DNA of 64,000 nucleotides, taken from positions 1 through 64,000 of the forward strand of contig CAZSYT010000002.1 of assembly GCA_964610905.1 (NCBI GenBank), read 5' to 3'. The translations under genes and the position numbers were made by a program. Source of the stretch: JAJZJT01 sp964610905. Lineage in GTDB: Bacteria; Actinomycetota; Acidimicrobiia; Acidimicrobiales; RAAP-2. The notes below the pieces were generated by a model. That model worked only from the letters and a program-made list of their open reading frames with translations. It ran no database searches and was not told the DNA's origin. The stretch's first letter is position 1, and every line of letters starts with the position of its first letter. Shown here in pieces: positions 1 to 8,641 of this stretch.

Positions 1-1693
1 ACGTCACCGACGTCACCGTCACGCCGTCACCCAAGGACACCGACAGGTCGCCCGGGGAGGACGGCGGCGTGAAGTTCGATCCCGTCACGGTGACGGTCTG
101 CCCCGAGCGGGCCAGCCCCATCTGGTTGGGGGAGACCGACGTGACCGTCGAAGCACTGCGGATCCGGAAGAAGATCGCCGGCTCGTAGGTCGACTCGGTG
201 CTGTCCGTGCTCTCCGGTGCGGCCCGGGTGCCCGTCAGGTTGCCGTCGGACGTGAACGAGACGTACCGGCCGTCCGAGCTGATGGAGGGGTCGCTGCCGT
301 TGCTCTGCGCCACCACGGTCGTCGTTGTCGTCGTGGTGTCCGTCGTGCTGTCGCTCGTGGTGTCCTCGGTGCTCCCACCACCACCACCACTTCCACCGCC
401 ACCTTCCTCGCTCGAGGTCCTGGTGCCGGTGGCCTGGGTGCCGCCCGTCAGGGCGGTGCTGATCCAGTCGATGGCACCGGTCGCCATGGTGTACGTGTAC
501 ACGTCCATCACGCCGTTCGAGTCGTCGGGCACGAGCGGTGCCTCGGACTCGAAGGCCACGGTGGACCCGTCACCGCTGATCTGGGGGTTGGCCCCCGCCA
601 CCAGCGGCGTGGTCGTGTCGGTGACGCCCTCGGGCAACGGCGACGGCGTCGCCTCGCCGCCGTCGGCCATCACGCTCACCCGGGTGGTCGTGCCGGTCGC
701 CATGTCGTGGACGAAGGCGTCGGTGACCCCGTTCGCGTCGTTCGGCACGAGGTTGGTGGCGTCGGACTCGAAGGCCACCAGCTGGCCGTTGTCCGAGATG
801 CTCGGACCGTTGGTGGCCCCGCTCGCACCGTCGCCGACCGCGCCCGTCGAGCTCACGCTGGCGATCGCGGTGGTTCCGGCCACCATGTCGTGGACGTAGA
901 TCTGGCTGACCGCAGTGGTCTCGTCACCGCTGCCGCTGCCGTTCCCGCTCGCCTGCGGGAAGACCGCGGCGGGCGTGGTGGTGGGCACGATGTTCGTGGC
1001 GCTCGACGTGAACGCGACGTAGCGGCCGTCAGGGGTGATGCGAGGGAAGGTGCTGCTGCCGTTCGCCGCCCCGCCGGTCGAGGTCACCGAGGCCAGCACG
1101 GTGGTGCCCGTCGCGTTGTCGTGCACGTAGACCTGGTTCCCACCGCCGCTTGTCGACCCACCGAGGTTGGTGGCGCTCGACTGGAAGGCGACGTAGCGAC
1201 CGTTCGTGCTCACGGACGGGTAGTCGCTCCCTTGGCCACCCGTCGCCGGCGAGCCGTCCGAGGCGACGCTCTCGAGCGTGGTCACACCGGTGTGCCGGTC
1301 GATGAGGTAGACGCTCCGGTTCGAGCCGTACCGTGCGTAGGCCACGTACCAGCCGTCGGGGCTGATGGAGGGGTTCATGTCGTTGCCGGTGGTGAGCCGG
1401 GTGGTCGTCCCCGTCCGCGCGTCGTAGAGGTAGACGCCCTGGGACGCCGAGCTCCGGCCGACGAAGACGGTGTAGCGGCCGTCCGCGCTCATGGCGGAGA
1501 GCTCGCGCCCACCGCCCTCGCCGCTCGCCCCGCTGGCGAAGACGGTCGTCGGCGCCGTGGTGGTCGACCCGGTGGCGGCCGCTCCGGCCGGTCCCGACGG
1601 CGCCACCGCGAAGGCGGTACTCAGCACGGTGCCCATCAGCGCCGCGGCTGCCGCCGCGACGACGACGCGCCCACGCGTCAGTGCATGCTTCAT
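1..1693 (-). CDS. Secreted TolB/PD40-type beta-propeller protein (3' end outside window)
   Basis: Reads as an exported protein built from repeated blades of the form 'S.DGRYVAF.S.ATNL' followed by 'VYVHD..TGTT', the signature of WD40-like PD40 (TolB-type) propellers; at least six blades are visible. The ATG at 1691-1693 is preceded by GGGAG at good spacing. The N-terminus (MKHALTRGRVVVAAAAALMG) is a typical signal peptide ending near an AGAA site. After the blades comes a Ser/Thr/Gly-rich linker with a Thr run, then a segment starting 'SVSPNQMGLARSGQTVTVTG' that resembles an IPT/TIG immunoglobulin-like fold. The frame is open to the first base, so the C-terminus is missing. Likely extracellular; ligand and role unknown. 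The call is by motif repetition only. Confidence 0.8.
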   Translation of the reverse strand, partial: MKHALTRGRVVVAAAAAALMGTVLSTAFAVAPSGPAGAAATGSTTTAPTTVFASGASGEGGGRELSAMSADGRYTVFVGRSSASQGVYLYDARTGTTTRLTTGNDMNPSISPDGWYVAYARYGSNRSVYLIDRHTGVTTLESVASDGSPATGGQGSDYPSVSTNGRYVAFQSSATNLGGSTSGGGNQVYVHDNATGTTVLASVTSTGGAANGSSTFPRITPDGRYVAFTSSATNIVPTTTPAAVFPQASGNGSGSGDETTAVSQIYVHDMVAGTTAIASVSSTGAVGDGASGATNGPSISDNGQLVAFESDATNLVPNDANGVTDAFVHDMATGTTTRVSVMADGGEATPSPLPEGVTDTTTPLVAGANPQISGDGSTVAFESEAPLVPDDSNGVMDVYTYTMATGAIDWISTALTGGTQATGTRTSSEEGGGGSGGGGGSTEDTTSDSTTDTTTTTTTVVAQSNGSDPSISSDGRYVSFTSDGNLTGTRAAPESTDSTESTYEPAIFFRIRSASTVTSVSPNQMGLARSGQTVTVTGSNFTPPSSPGDLSVSLGDGVTVTSVT

Positions 1694-2186
1694 CGTTGCT
1701 CCCTTCACCGTCGTCCCAGCCCGTCCGATCGTCCGACGCTCGCCTGCGCGCGCCTGGTCGGCCACGAGGTCGCCGTCGGCCGCGCTGCGGGGCACCGGGA
1801 GGGCGCAGCCCCACCCGAGCGGCCGGCACCGCGCCGGACGCCGCTCGGCGTCGCTGCGCGCATCGGGCTCGAGGTGACGCCGGCGCCGAGAGCGCCCGTG
1901 CCCCGCAGTGCGGCTCCTGCTCTCGGGTCGGTCGCCCGACCACGCTGCACGGCAACCATGGCTCCCATTGAACGCCGGGAGCGGGCCCGCAACAGGTGCC
2001 GAACGTCACCACTTCCGGGCACGTCCGAGAGGTCGTTCGGCCCTGCCGTTCGACGCTGGCGTCCGGTCTTCCCGTCTGTCGCCTTCGTCGCGCCCCGGGG
2101 CGCGGGGAGCGTCACGCCGACGGCGGTGGGCGCGGGCTCCCGCCGCCCGCGCCCACGGGGCCGGCGCCGGGGCCCGGCTCCGGCGG
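1694..2186. other. Intergenic, no gene recognised
   Basis: About 490 bases between the propeller gene and the thiamine-binding gene, both on the minus strand. Long open frames here have the Arg/Pro/Ala-rich composition of shadow frames in GC-rich DNA, without ribosome binding sites or recognisable motifs. It should hold the propeller gene's promoter, but I could not pick out a convincing one. Confidence 0.5.
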
Positions 2187-2489
2187 TCAGGAGAGCCGGC
2201 GCTCCACCGAGGTGACCTTGGCCGCCATCCGGTCGTCCGGCTCGCCTGGGCGGACGTCGAGCTTGACCACCACCGAGAGGCGCGGGGCCGTGCGCGACAG
2301 CGCGTCGACGCACTGCTTGACGACACCCATCACCTCGTCCCAGCTCCCCTCGAGGTTGGTGAACATGGCGTTGGTCTCGTTGGGCAACCCGCTCTCGCGG
2401 ACGATGCGGACCGCTTCGGCCACCTCGGCGCCGACCGACTCGCCGGTGCCAAGCGGGGTGATGGAGAACGCTGCGAGCATGGGCACCAT
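2187..2489 (-). CDS. MTH1187 family thiamine-binding protein
   Basis: Small ferredoxin-fold protein of about 100 residues. The N-terminus 'MLAAFSITPLGTGESVGAEV', the segment 'SGLPNETNAMFTNLEGSWDE' and the C-terminal 'RLSVVVKLDVRPG' match the MTH1187/YkoF-like (former DUF77) family, whose members bind thiamine or related ligands as oligomers in the cytoplasm. Two in-frame ATGs exist, at 2489 and 2480. Family members usually begin at the second (M-L-x-A-F-S), so the true start may be 2480. No thiamine biosynthesis genes are adjacent, so the role here is unspecified. Confidence 0.85.
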   Translation of the reverse strand: MVPMLAAFSITPLGTGESVGAEVAEAVRIVRESGLPNETNAMFTNLEGSWDEVMGVVKQCVDALSRTAPRLSVVVKLDVRPGEPDDRMAAKVTSVERRLS

Positions 2490-2541
2490 CGTCCCACCGG
2501 CTCGCTGCTGGCGTCCCGGGCGGCCGCCGGCGCCCCGACGG

Positions 2542-2790
2542 TCACCAGTCGCAGTGCCTGCAGTGCCCGCAGTGGTCGCAGTGCCAGTGGTGGTGGACCC
2601 AGGGGCCGCCGCCGACCGGGCGTCCGCCGCGCCCGGGGCCTCGCCGCCACTGTGCCTGCTCCTCGAGCCACCGGACCCGCGCCTCGAGGTCGGTCTCCGG
2701 TCCGGCTCCCTGCGCCTCGGCCTGCAGCCGTTCGAGCAGCTCGGCCCGCTGGGCCGGGCTCAGGCCTGCCAGTACCTCGTCGACGTCCAT
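2542..2790 (-). CDS. Small acidic protein with His/Cys-rich C-terminal tail
   Basis: 82 residues. The first part (about 1-50) is a charged amphipathic helix region ('LSPAQRAELLERLQAEAQG', then 'DLEARVRWLEEQAQW') suited to a coiled coil or helical hairpin. The last 17 residues, HHHWHCDHCGHCRHCDW, hold six His and four Cys in close C-x2-C spacing, a candidate metal-binding site. A strong ribosome binding site (GGAAGGAG, 9 bases before ATG at 2790) supports translation. Not recognised as a named family. It lies between the thiamine-binding protein and another small hypothetical protein on the same strand. Confidence 0.6.
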   Translation of the reverse strand: MDVDEVLAGLSPAQRAELLERLQAEAQGAGPETDLEARVRWLEEQAQWRRGPGRGGRPVGGGPWVHHHWHCDHCGHCRHCDW

Positions 2791-2871
2791 GGCTGCACGC
2801 TCCTTCCTCCCCCGCCCGGCTGTCGCACTCCCCCTCCTCGTCGAAGCCGCCCGGTCCTCGCCGGGCCAGGG

Positions 2872-3315
2872 TCAGGGCGCGACGGGTACGAAGTCCCAGT
2901 GGGCCCCGTAGGCGAACGTGTGGCCCGAGCGGCTCCGCAGGTCGCGCGCGAGCTCGTCGGCAGCTGCCTCGTCGGCGACCCGCACGACGACGACCACGTG
3001 GCCAGACCGCAGTTCCTCCTCGAGCACCTCGAGGTAGTCGACGTCGTGCTCGGCCAGCACCTCCTCGGCCATGCGTACGACCCGTCCCCACGCACCGTGC
3101 ACGGCGCCGCTGGCGTCGACCGTGGCGATGCCCTCGTCTCCGGCGAGCAGCCACACGTCGTCCTCGCCCACGTGCCCGGCCGACCGCAAGGTGGCCACGG
3201 CCGACTCCGCGGCGGCTCGCTCGTCGAAGACGGAGAAGAGGCGGTGGCGGGGCGGCAGCACGAAGTCGTGGCGCGCCGGCGTGGCCTCCGAGACAGTCGC
3301 TGCAGGATCGGGCAT
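2872..3315 (-). CDS. Conserved hypothetical protein, 147 aa
   Basis: Soluble protein with two alternating helix-strand halves: 'FSVFDERAAAESAVATLRSA..VGEDDVWLLAG' (about residues 25-60) and 'DVDYLEVLEEELRSGHVVVVVRVADEAAADELARDLRS' (about 90-125), ending in 'FAYGAHWDFVPVAP'. The pattern resembles actinobacterial hypothetical proteins that bind or sense through a ferredoxin-like or 'general stress' type fold, but I cannot assign a function. The start was chosen at ATG 3315 because GGGGAGG lies seven bases upstream; the same frame continues upstream without a better site. Confidence 0.65.
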   Translation of the reverse strand: MPDPAATVSEATPARHDFVLPPRHRLFSVFDERAAAESAVATLRSAGHVGEDDVWLLAGDEGIATVDASGAVHGAWGRVVRMAEEVLAEHDVDYLEVLEEELRSGHVVVVVRVADEAAADELARDLRSRSGHTFAYGAHWDFVPVAP

Positions 3316-3400
3316 GGCGACCTCCCCTCGTCGAGGACGAGCACGCTGCTCGACCCCAGCGTGCGCCGGCGGCACGCCGGCGGGCAGGGCCGTTCGGCCC

Positions 3401-4246
3401 TCAGCGGCGGAAGAGGCGCGCCACGGCGGCGACGTCCGCGTCGGCGAAGCCGGCGGCCACGGCCGCGTCGAAGGCGTCGCGAGCCGTCGTGCCCATGCGC
3501 AGGTCGGTACCGCCCGACGCCGCGAGGTCCACCGCCAGACCGGCGTCCTTGCGGCCGAGGGCCGTCGTCCACCACCCGGGGTCGGCACCGGTGAGCACGG
3601 CCTCGAACCGGTTGCGCAGTGCCGGGGCCACGAGCGGGCTCTCGCCGAGGAGCCGTCGGAGGTCGTCGTCGCCGAGGCCGCCGGCCCGACCGACGGCGAA
3701 CGCCTCGGCGAGGGAGACGATGCCGGTCAGGAGGAGCAGGTTCGAGGCGAGTTTGGCGGCAAGGGCGAGGCCCGGGCGGTCGAAGGTGACCGACCGTTCG
3801 GAGAGCGAGGCCACCACGGGCTCGAGGCGGGCGACGAGCGCGCGGTCGCCGCCGAGCAGGTACGTGGCCTGCCCCGCGCGCACGGCCTCGGGGCTGCCGA
3901 GCACGGGCATGGCCACGAAGTGCCCGAAGGAACCGGCCAGCTCGTCGGCGAGCGCGGGCGACACGGTCGACGAGTCGACGCAGATTGCGTCGGGCGCGAC
4001 CAGGCCGGCGAGCCCCGACCCGAGGGCCACCTCGCGGACCGCTGCGTCGTCGGAGAGCAGGGTCAGGACCACCTCGGCGCCAGCGGCGGCGGCGGCCAGG
4101 CCCCCCGCCTGGCGAGCACCGGCGGCGACGGCGTCGCCGGCCCGGCCCGGCGTGCGGTTCCAGACGACCACCTCGTGGCCACCGGCGGCCAGGCGACCGG
4201 CGACGGCCCGGCCCATCCTCCCCATCCCGAGCACCGACACGCGCAC
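3401..4246 (-). CDS. NAD(P)-dependent beta-hydroxyacid dehydrogenase-type reductase (HIBADH family)
   Basis: About 281 residues. The Rossmann motif 'VLGMGRMGRAVAGRLAAGG' with downstream 'VVVWNRTPGRA' shows NADP-type binding. 'DAICVDSSTVSPALADELA' is the family substrate-binding signature, 'PVLGSPEAVRAGQATYLLGG' follows, and the catalytic-Lys segment is 'LAAKLASNLLLL'. Enzymes of this family oxidise 3-hydroxyisobutyrate-like acids or reduce semialdehydes and imines; the substrate here is unknown. I chose the GTG at 4244-4246 because AAGGAGG lies six bases before it and the Rossmann motif starts immediately. The frame is open to 4441, and an upstream start would add an EEQ-repeat tail encoded by the adjacent 9-bp repeats. 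Confidence 0.85.
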   Translation of the reverse strand: MRVSVLGMGRMGRAVAGRLAAGGHEVVVWNRTPGRAGDAVAAGARQAGGLAAAAAGAEVVLTLLSDDAAVREVALGSGLAGLVAPDAICVDSSTVSPALADELAGSFGHFVAMPVLGSPEAVRAGQATYLLGGDRALVARLEPVVASLSERSVTFDRPGLALAAKLASNLLLLTGIVSLAEAFAVGRAGGLGDDDLRRLLGESPLVAPALRNRFEAVLTGADPGWWTTALGRKDAGLAVDLAASGGTDLRMGTTARDAFDAAVAAGFADADVAAVARLFRR

Positions 4247-4254
4247 GACGACCT

Positions 4255-4370
4255 CCTTCTCCTGCTCCTCCTGCTCCTCCTGCTCCTCCTGCTCCTCCTG
4301 CTCCTCCTGCTCCTCCGGTTGCTCCGGTTGCTCCGGTTGCTCCGTTGGCGCCCGAGCGGCGCCCGAGCGG
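4255..4370. repeat. 9-bp tandem repeats upstream of the reductase gene
   Basis: Six exact copies of CCTGCTCCT (4261-4314) are followed by three copies of CCGGTTGCT (4315-4341) and then degenerate GCCCGAGCG-like units. On the minus strand the first family reads AGGAGCAGG, so six Shine-Dalgarno-like AGGAG cores sit directly before the real AAGGAGG site of the reductase gene. A 9-bp period keeps frame, so if translation started upstream it would encode an (EQE)n tail. Confidence 0.9.
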
Positions 4371-4558
4371 CGCCCGACGGCCGCCGATCGAGGCTCGCGC
4401 CGACGGCCGGCCGACGCCAGCCCACCGCTGCGCGCCGACACCGCTGCGCGCTCGGTCGACCCGGACCGGCGGAGCCTGTCCTCCGGCCGCTAGCGTTCCC
4501 ACAGCCAGTACGGGCCATGCGGGCCCGGGTGGCCCACGACGAGTGAAGGAGCTGCGGG

Positions 4559-5374
4559 ATGGGGGGACGGGTGGCCGGCAAGGTGGCCTTCATCACGGGT
4601 GCCGCCAGGGGGCAGGGCCGAGCGCACGCCGTCCGGCTCGCCCAGGAGGGCGCCGACGTCGTGGCGGTCGACATCTGCGCCCCCATCCCAAACGTCCCGT
4701 ACCCTCCGGCGACCGAGGAGGACCTCGCCGAGACGGTTCGGTGCGTCGAGTCGTTCGGCAGACGGGTCGTGTGGCGAGTCGCCGACACCCGCGACCTCGA
4801 CGCCCTGCGGTCGGCTGCGGACGACGGGGCCGCGGAGCTGGGCAAGCTCGACGTGGTGGTGGCCAATGCCGGCATCTGCATCATGGCGCCGTGGGACCAG
4901 GTCACCCCCGAGATGTTCCGTGACACCATCGACGTCAACCTCGTCGGCACGTGGAACACGGTGATGGCCACCGCCCCGCACCTGGTGCGCAACGGTGGCG
5001 GCTCGATCATCCTGGTCAGCTCGGTCGCCGGGTTGAAGGGCCTGCCGTTCCTCGCTCCCTACGTGGCCTCGAAGCACGGCGTCACCGGGCTCGCCCGGTC
5101 CTTCGCCAGCGAGCTGGCCACCTACAAGATCAGGGTCAACAGCCTGCACCCGGCAGGCGTGCGGACCCCGATGGTCGACGGCGACGCCATGGCGGCGTTC
5201 GGGCCGGCGCTCGCCGACAACCCCCGGGTCGCCGGCATGTTCACGAACAGCTTCCCCCTCGAGATCAGCGAGCCCGAGGACCAGGCGAACGCCGTGCTGT
5301 TCCTCGCCTCGGACGAGTCGCGGCCCGTGACCGCACTTGCCATGTCCACCGACCTCGGCAACGCGCAGTACTGA
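4559..5374 (+). CDS. Mycofactocin-type SDR family oxidoreductase
   Basis: 271 residues. The nucleotide-binding motif is TGAARGQGRAHAVRLAQEGA. It is followed by 'VVAVDICAPIPNVPYPPATE', the long insertion after the second strand that marks the mycofactocin-dependent SDR subfamily, thought to hold its nicotinamide cofactor tightly and to be reoxidised by mycofactocin. The catalytic region shows S-S (LVSSVAGLKG) and Y-V-A-S-K. ATG 4559 has GAAGGAG upstream. Likely an alcohol/carbonyl dehydrogenase in the cytoplasm. No mycofactocin biosynthesis genes are in the window. It diverges from the reductase at 3401-4246 across the 9-bp repeat region. Confidence 0.88.
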   Translation: MGGRVAGKVAFITGAARGQGRAHAVRLAQEGADVVAVDICAPIPNVPYPPATEEDLAETVRCVESFGRRVVWRVADTRDLDALRSAADDGAAELGKLDVVVANAGICIMAPWDQVTPEMFRDTIDVNLVGTWNTVMATAPHLVRNGGGSIILVSSVAGLKGLPFLAPYVASKHGVTGLARSFASELATYKIRVNSLHPAGVRTPMVDGDAMAAFGPALADNPRVAGMFTNSFPLEISEPEDQANAVLFLASDESRPVTALAMSTDLGNAQY

Positions 5375-5385
5375 CCGAGCGGCTG

Positions 5386-6882
5386 CTACGCCACACCGGG
5401 CGGGCCGCGGCGGGACAGGTCGTCGCGGAGGCGGTCCCTCGCCCGTCCCAGGCGGACGGAGACCAGCACGAGCAGCGCGCCCGCCGCCATCACCGCCAGC
5501 GGTGCCCGGCCCTCCCCGGGGAAGAACCTGGCCACGGCCCACGGGACGTTCACGAGCAGGTCGAGCGACCCGAGCACGGACAGCAGGGCCTGGTGCGGAC
5601 GAGTGCCGGCGACGACGAGCGCGGACCCGGCGACGATGCCCAGCACCGGGGCGCCCGAGGGCCACTGCACGGCGGTCAGCGCCCCACCGCCGACCACGGC
5701 GAGGCCGCCCACGAGCTCGACCAGCAAGCCCAGGCGGACTCGCCGCGACGCGCCTGCGACGACGAGCAGAGACCCGGCGGCGAGCACGGCGAGGCCGGTC
5801 GCGACGCCCGCCTGTCGCGCGAAGTGGTCGACGGTTCCGGGCAGGAACGCGACCAGCCCCGCCACCCCGGCGAGACCGAGCGTCCGGCGGTCGGCGAGCG
5901 AGGAGGCGAGCGTCCCGGCGAGCGCCATCGCCAGCAGGACGAGCGCCGACGCGACGGCCAGCAGCAGCCCGGGACCCTGCCACGCACCGGCTGTGACGCC
6001 TGCGCCCACGAGCACGGCCGCCGCGCCGCAGCCCTCGGTCAGCCAGGGGAGCGGCGTACCGCGGCGCACGCCGACGCCGACGAGGGCCGCGCCCGCCGTC
6101 CAGGCAGCCAGCCCCACCGGGCCTTCGGACGCGACCTCCGCGACGACGGCCGCCACGGTGACGACCAGCCCGCCGAGCGCGGCGGCCTGCTGGAGGGGGC
6201 GGGCTCGCCACCGCCATCTCAGGCCGGCGTCGACCGAGACCGCCGCGGCGGTGGCGACCACCACGGTGGTCGGCGCCGACGCGAGGAGGTCGCCGGTGAG
6301 CACGGCCGCCGCCAGTCCCGTCGCCGCCGTCGCCGCCGTCCAGATCACCCAACGCAACCGGGTGTACGCCGGGTCCCCTCCCTCGCGCACGGCGGCGGCG
6401 GCGGCGGAAAGGAGCACCGAAGCCCCCATGGCGAGGACGAGGCGACCGGCGTCCGGAAGGCCGGGCCAGTAGTGGCGGACGACGAGCACGAGCCCGGCGA
6501 CGGATAGGGCCGCGCCGACGTAGCCGAGGGCCTCGGCGACCGGAGGGACGCGCGGCGCCGGGTGCCCGGTCGGACGGGGAGGACGGGGAGGACGGGGAGG
6601 TCGCCGTTCGAAGGCCAGGATGGCTGCTGCCTGCTCGGGGGCGAGCAAGCCAGCTTCCACCCACCGGCCCAGCTGCTCGGCCGTTGCGGTGGACGAACTC
6701 GGGGTCGCATCGAGGTCGCCGGCGGAGGTCGCGTTCGGCGCCGGGCGCCGGGCGGCGGGCGGCGGTCCCTGTCGCTCGCCGACCGCCTGCCTCGTGCGCC
6801 GATGCTTCCCCGTCCGGGAGGACGCCACCGCTGCTGCAGCCACTGCTGCCCCCACCAGCACGACCAGGGCCACGAGTCGCAT
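5386..6882 (-). CDS. DUF2157-like polytopic membrane protein
   Basis: About 498 residues. After one N-terminal hydrophobic segment (MRLVALVVLVGAAVAAAAVA) comes a soluble stretch with 'EQLGRWVEAGLLAPEQAAAIL', the hallmark of DUF2157-type N-termini, and a Pro/Arg repeat (PPRPPRPPRP, encoded by three 9-bp repeats near 6574-6602). Then follow a dozen or more hydrophobic Ala/Val/Leu helices to about residue 490. Start chosen at ATG 6882, preceded by GGAGGA; a GTG at 6900 in frame has no site. The function of this family is unknown. It is convergent with the SDR gene, 11 bases away. Confidence 0.7.
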   Translation of the reverse strand: MRLVALVVLVGAAVAAAAVASSRTGKHRRTRQAVGERQGPPPAARRPAPNATSAGDLDATPSSSTATAEQLGRWVEAGLLAPEQAAAILAFERRPPRPPRPPRPTGHPAPRVPPVAEALGYVGAALSVAGLVLVVRHYWPGLPDAGRLVLAMGASVLLSAAAAAVREGGDPAYTRLRWVIWTAATAATGLAAAVLTGDLLASAPTTVVVATAAAVSVDAGLRWRWRARPLQQAAALGGLVVTVAAVVAEVASEGPVGLAAWTAGAALVGVGVRRGTPLPWLTEGCGAAAVLVGAGVTAGAWQGPGLLLAVASALVLLAMALAGTLASSLADRRTLGLAGVAGLVAFLPGTVDHFARQAGVATGLAVLAAGSLLVVAGASRRVRLGLLVELVGGLAVVGGGALTAVQWPSGAPVLGIVAGSALVVAGTRPHQALLSVLGSLDLLVNVPWAVARFFPGEGRAPLAVMAAGALLVLVSVRLGRARDRLRDDLSRRGPPGVA

Positions 6883-7130
6883 CGGCTCCTCCGTCACCAC
6901 CTCCGCCCGCTCCGGTGGTTGGCCACGAGCGGCGCACGCCCGGCGGGTCTGCCTGCCCCCGCCGTCAATTCACCGGCCGTGGCAGAGGCTCCACCAGTGC
7001 CGAACGGCCTCCGGCAGCGCGCGTCGAGGTACCGGCTTCGCTCGGTGCGCGCCCGGGCCCCTGGCACGGTGGGCCCCGGAAGACAGAGCTGGCATCCCCC
7101 GGGGCCGGCCAGAGGACTAGCGTCACCAGC

Positions 7131-7520
7131 GTGGCGGTCCTCCGCAGGGTCCTCCCCGTCGTGGCGGCGGTCGCGCTGGCGGCCGTGACGGTCGGCGCCG
7201 TGGCTCAGCCGGTGCCGGCCACCACCTCGGCCACCACCTCGGCCACCACCTCGGCCACCACCTCGGCCACCAGCGCGCGGGCGCCTCGCGGACGGGCCGG
7301 CGACGGCTGCCCGTCGACGGGGACGACCTGCCAGCCGGCACCGCCGATCGGGGCCGTCGTGCTGGCGACGACTGCCACGCTGTGGGCGTTCGTTGCCGCC
7401 GGGGCGATCTGCGCCACTACGTCAGAGCACCGCGCCCGCCGCGTGCGCACCACCCGGCTCCTCGCCGGTGTCCGCTCCCCGCTGCTGCGCCCCCCTCGTC
7501 CCGCCCCTTCGCTCGCGTAG
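7131..7520 (+). CDS. Small exported or membrane protein with ATTS repeats
   Basis: 129 residues from GTG 7131. The N-terminus (VAVLRRVLPVVAAVALAAVT) looks like a signal peptide or anchor, followed by Ala/Thr-Thr-Ser tetrapeptide repeats encoded by a 12-bp repeat, a Cys-containing loop (DGCPSTGTTCQPAPP) and a second hydrophobic segment near residues 65-90. The ribosome binding site is weak. No family recognised. The signal peptide and absence of a competing frame make it plausible, but it could be noncoding. Confidence 0.4.
   Translation: MAVLRRVLPVVAAVALAAVTVGAVAQPVPATTSATTSATTSATTSATSARAPRGRAGDGCPSTGTTCQPAPPIGAVVLATTATLWAFVAAGAICATTSEHRARRVRTTRLLAGVRSPLLRPPRPAPSLA
7217..7270. repeat. 12-bp tandem repeat (GGCCACCACCTC) inside the small exported protein
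   Basis: Four exact copies (7217-7264) and a partial fifth. In the plus frame they encode repeated A-T-T-S. Confidence 0.9.
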
Positions 7521-7718
7521 CCAGACCGCCGGCGCGCCCGGGCCCCGGGCCAGGGGCCCGCGAAGGCCGCCGGCCGACAACTCGGACCGAGCGCCCGCCG
7601 CGCGCGTGGCGCGACGACCCGTGCCCCGGAGCAGGGCACGTCCCAGCTCCGTACGAACGAACGCTCCGGTGCGCGCCGCGCGCGCCGCAGCTGCGCACCT
7701 CGACGAAGGGGGAACCCC

Positions 7719-8546
7719 GTGGACGCACGACACACCGATCGCAGCAGCCGAACGAACCGCGCGAGCACCACCGACCGAAGCGGCCAAACGCGCGCGAACC
7801 AACGCGGCGAGCAACGCCGACGACCACGGCAACGCCAGGAGGCGGCAGGTCGACCGACGGCGGACGCGACAGACCGAGACCGGCTGAACTGGCGAACGCT
7901 CGTCCTCGTGACAGCCGTGGTCGTCGTGGGCGTCAGCGTCGCCGTCGCCACCCAGCTGGGCTCGGGGGCGGGGTCAGCCGCACACCCGCAGGCGCAGGCC
8001 GGGGGAGCCTTCACCGGCCCCCTGGGCCCCGAAGGCGTCCCCCTCGAGGAGGGGCCGGTGCTCGCCCCCGCCTCCACCTCGGCGACCGGGCGTCCCGTCG
8101 ACGGGGTCGGCTGCGACGCCTCCGGGCAGATCGCCTACCACGTCCACACGCATCTCGCCGTCTACGTCGGCGGGGTCCTGCGGCCCGTCCCGGCCGGGGT
8201 GGGCATCGTCGAGCCCGTCGCCCAACAGACGCCCGACGGCCCGTTCTACGAGGCCACGACCTGCACCTACTGGCTGCACGTGCACGCCCAGGACGGGATC
8301 ATCCACATCGAGTCCCCGGTGGCCGGCACGTACACGCTGGGGCAGTTCTTCGCCATCTGGCGACAACCGCTGTCGGCCACGCAGGTGGGGCCTGCCCGAG
8401 GACCCGTCACGGCGTTCGTGGACGGTCACCGGTTCGGCGGCAACCCCGCCACCATCGACCTCGGGTCCCACGAGGACGTCCAGCTCGACGTGGGCAGCCC
8501 GGTCGTGCCGCCGAAGCAGGTCGACTGGGCGCGGACCCAGCTCTGA
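7719..8546 (+). CDS. Membrane-anchored protein with paired His-x-His motifs
   Basis: 275 residues from GTG 7719, with AAGGGGG upstream. Residues 1-55 are very Arg/Thr/Gln-rich and cytoplasmic, then one transmembrane segment (TLVLVTAVVVVGVSVAVATQ, about 58-78), then an outside domain. That domain carries 'GQIAYHVHTHLAVYVGGVLR' and 'CTYWLHVHAQDGIIHIESP', two strands rich in alternating His that could bind metal, and a single Cys pair (VGCDASG, TTCTYW). It resembles conserved actinobacterial hypothetical proteins of unknown function. It sits just upstream of the DUF302 gene on the same strand. Confidence 0.7.
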   Translation: MDARHTDRSSRTNRASTTDRSGQTRANQRGEQRRRPRQRQEAAGRPTADATDRDRLNWRTLVLVTAVVVVGVSVAVATQLGSGAGSAAHPQAQAGGAFTGPLGPEGVPLEEGPVLAPASTSATGRPVDGVGCDASGQIAYHVHTHLAVYVGGVLRPVPAGVGIVEPVAQQTPDGPFYEATTCTYWLHVHAQDGIIHIESPVAGTYTLGQFFAIWRQPLSATQVGPARGPVTAFVDGHRFGGNPATIDLGSHEDVQLDVGSPVVPPKQVDWARTQL

Positions 8547-8641
8547 CCCACCCGCCACGCCCGCTCCAAGGGCCGTTCGGCCGTGGTCGGTGCCCGGACC
8601 CGTCCGTAAGGTCGGAGCAGGGGCCGAGGAAGGAGGCCGAC

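Noticed and set aside
1694..2186. Minus-strand frame of about 200 codons (1705-2313) as a gene
   Set aside because: It overlaps the start of the thiamine-binding gene region, has no ribosome site and is low-complexity Arg/Gly/Pro.
1908..4493. Very long plus-strand frames of more than 800 codons, rich in Arg, Ala and Pro
   Set aside because: They overlap well-supported minus-strand genes and have the composition expected from antisense frames in GC-rich DNA, without motifs or ribosome sites.
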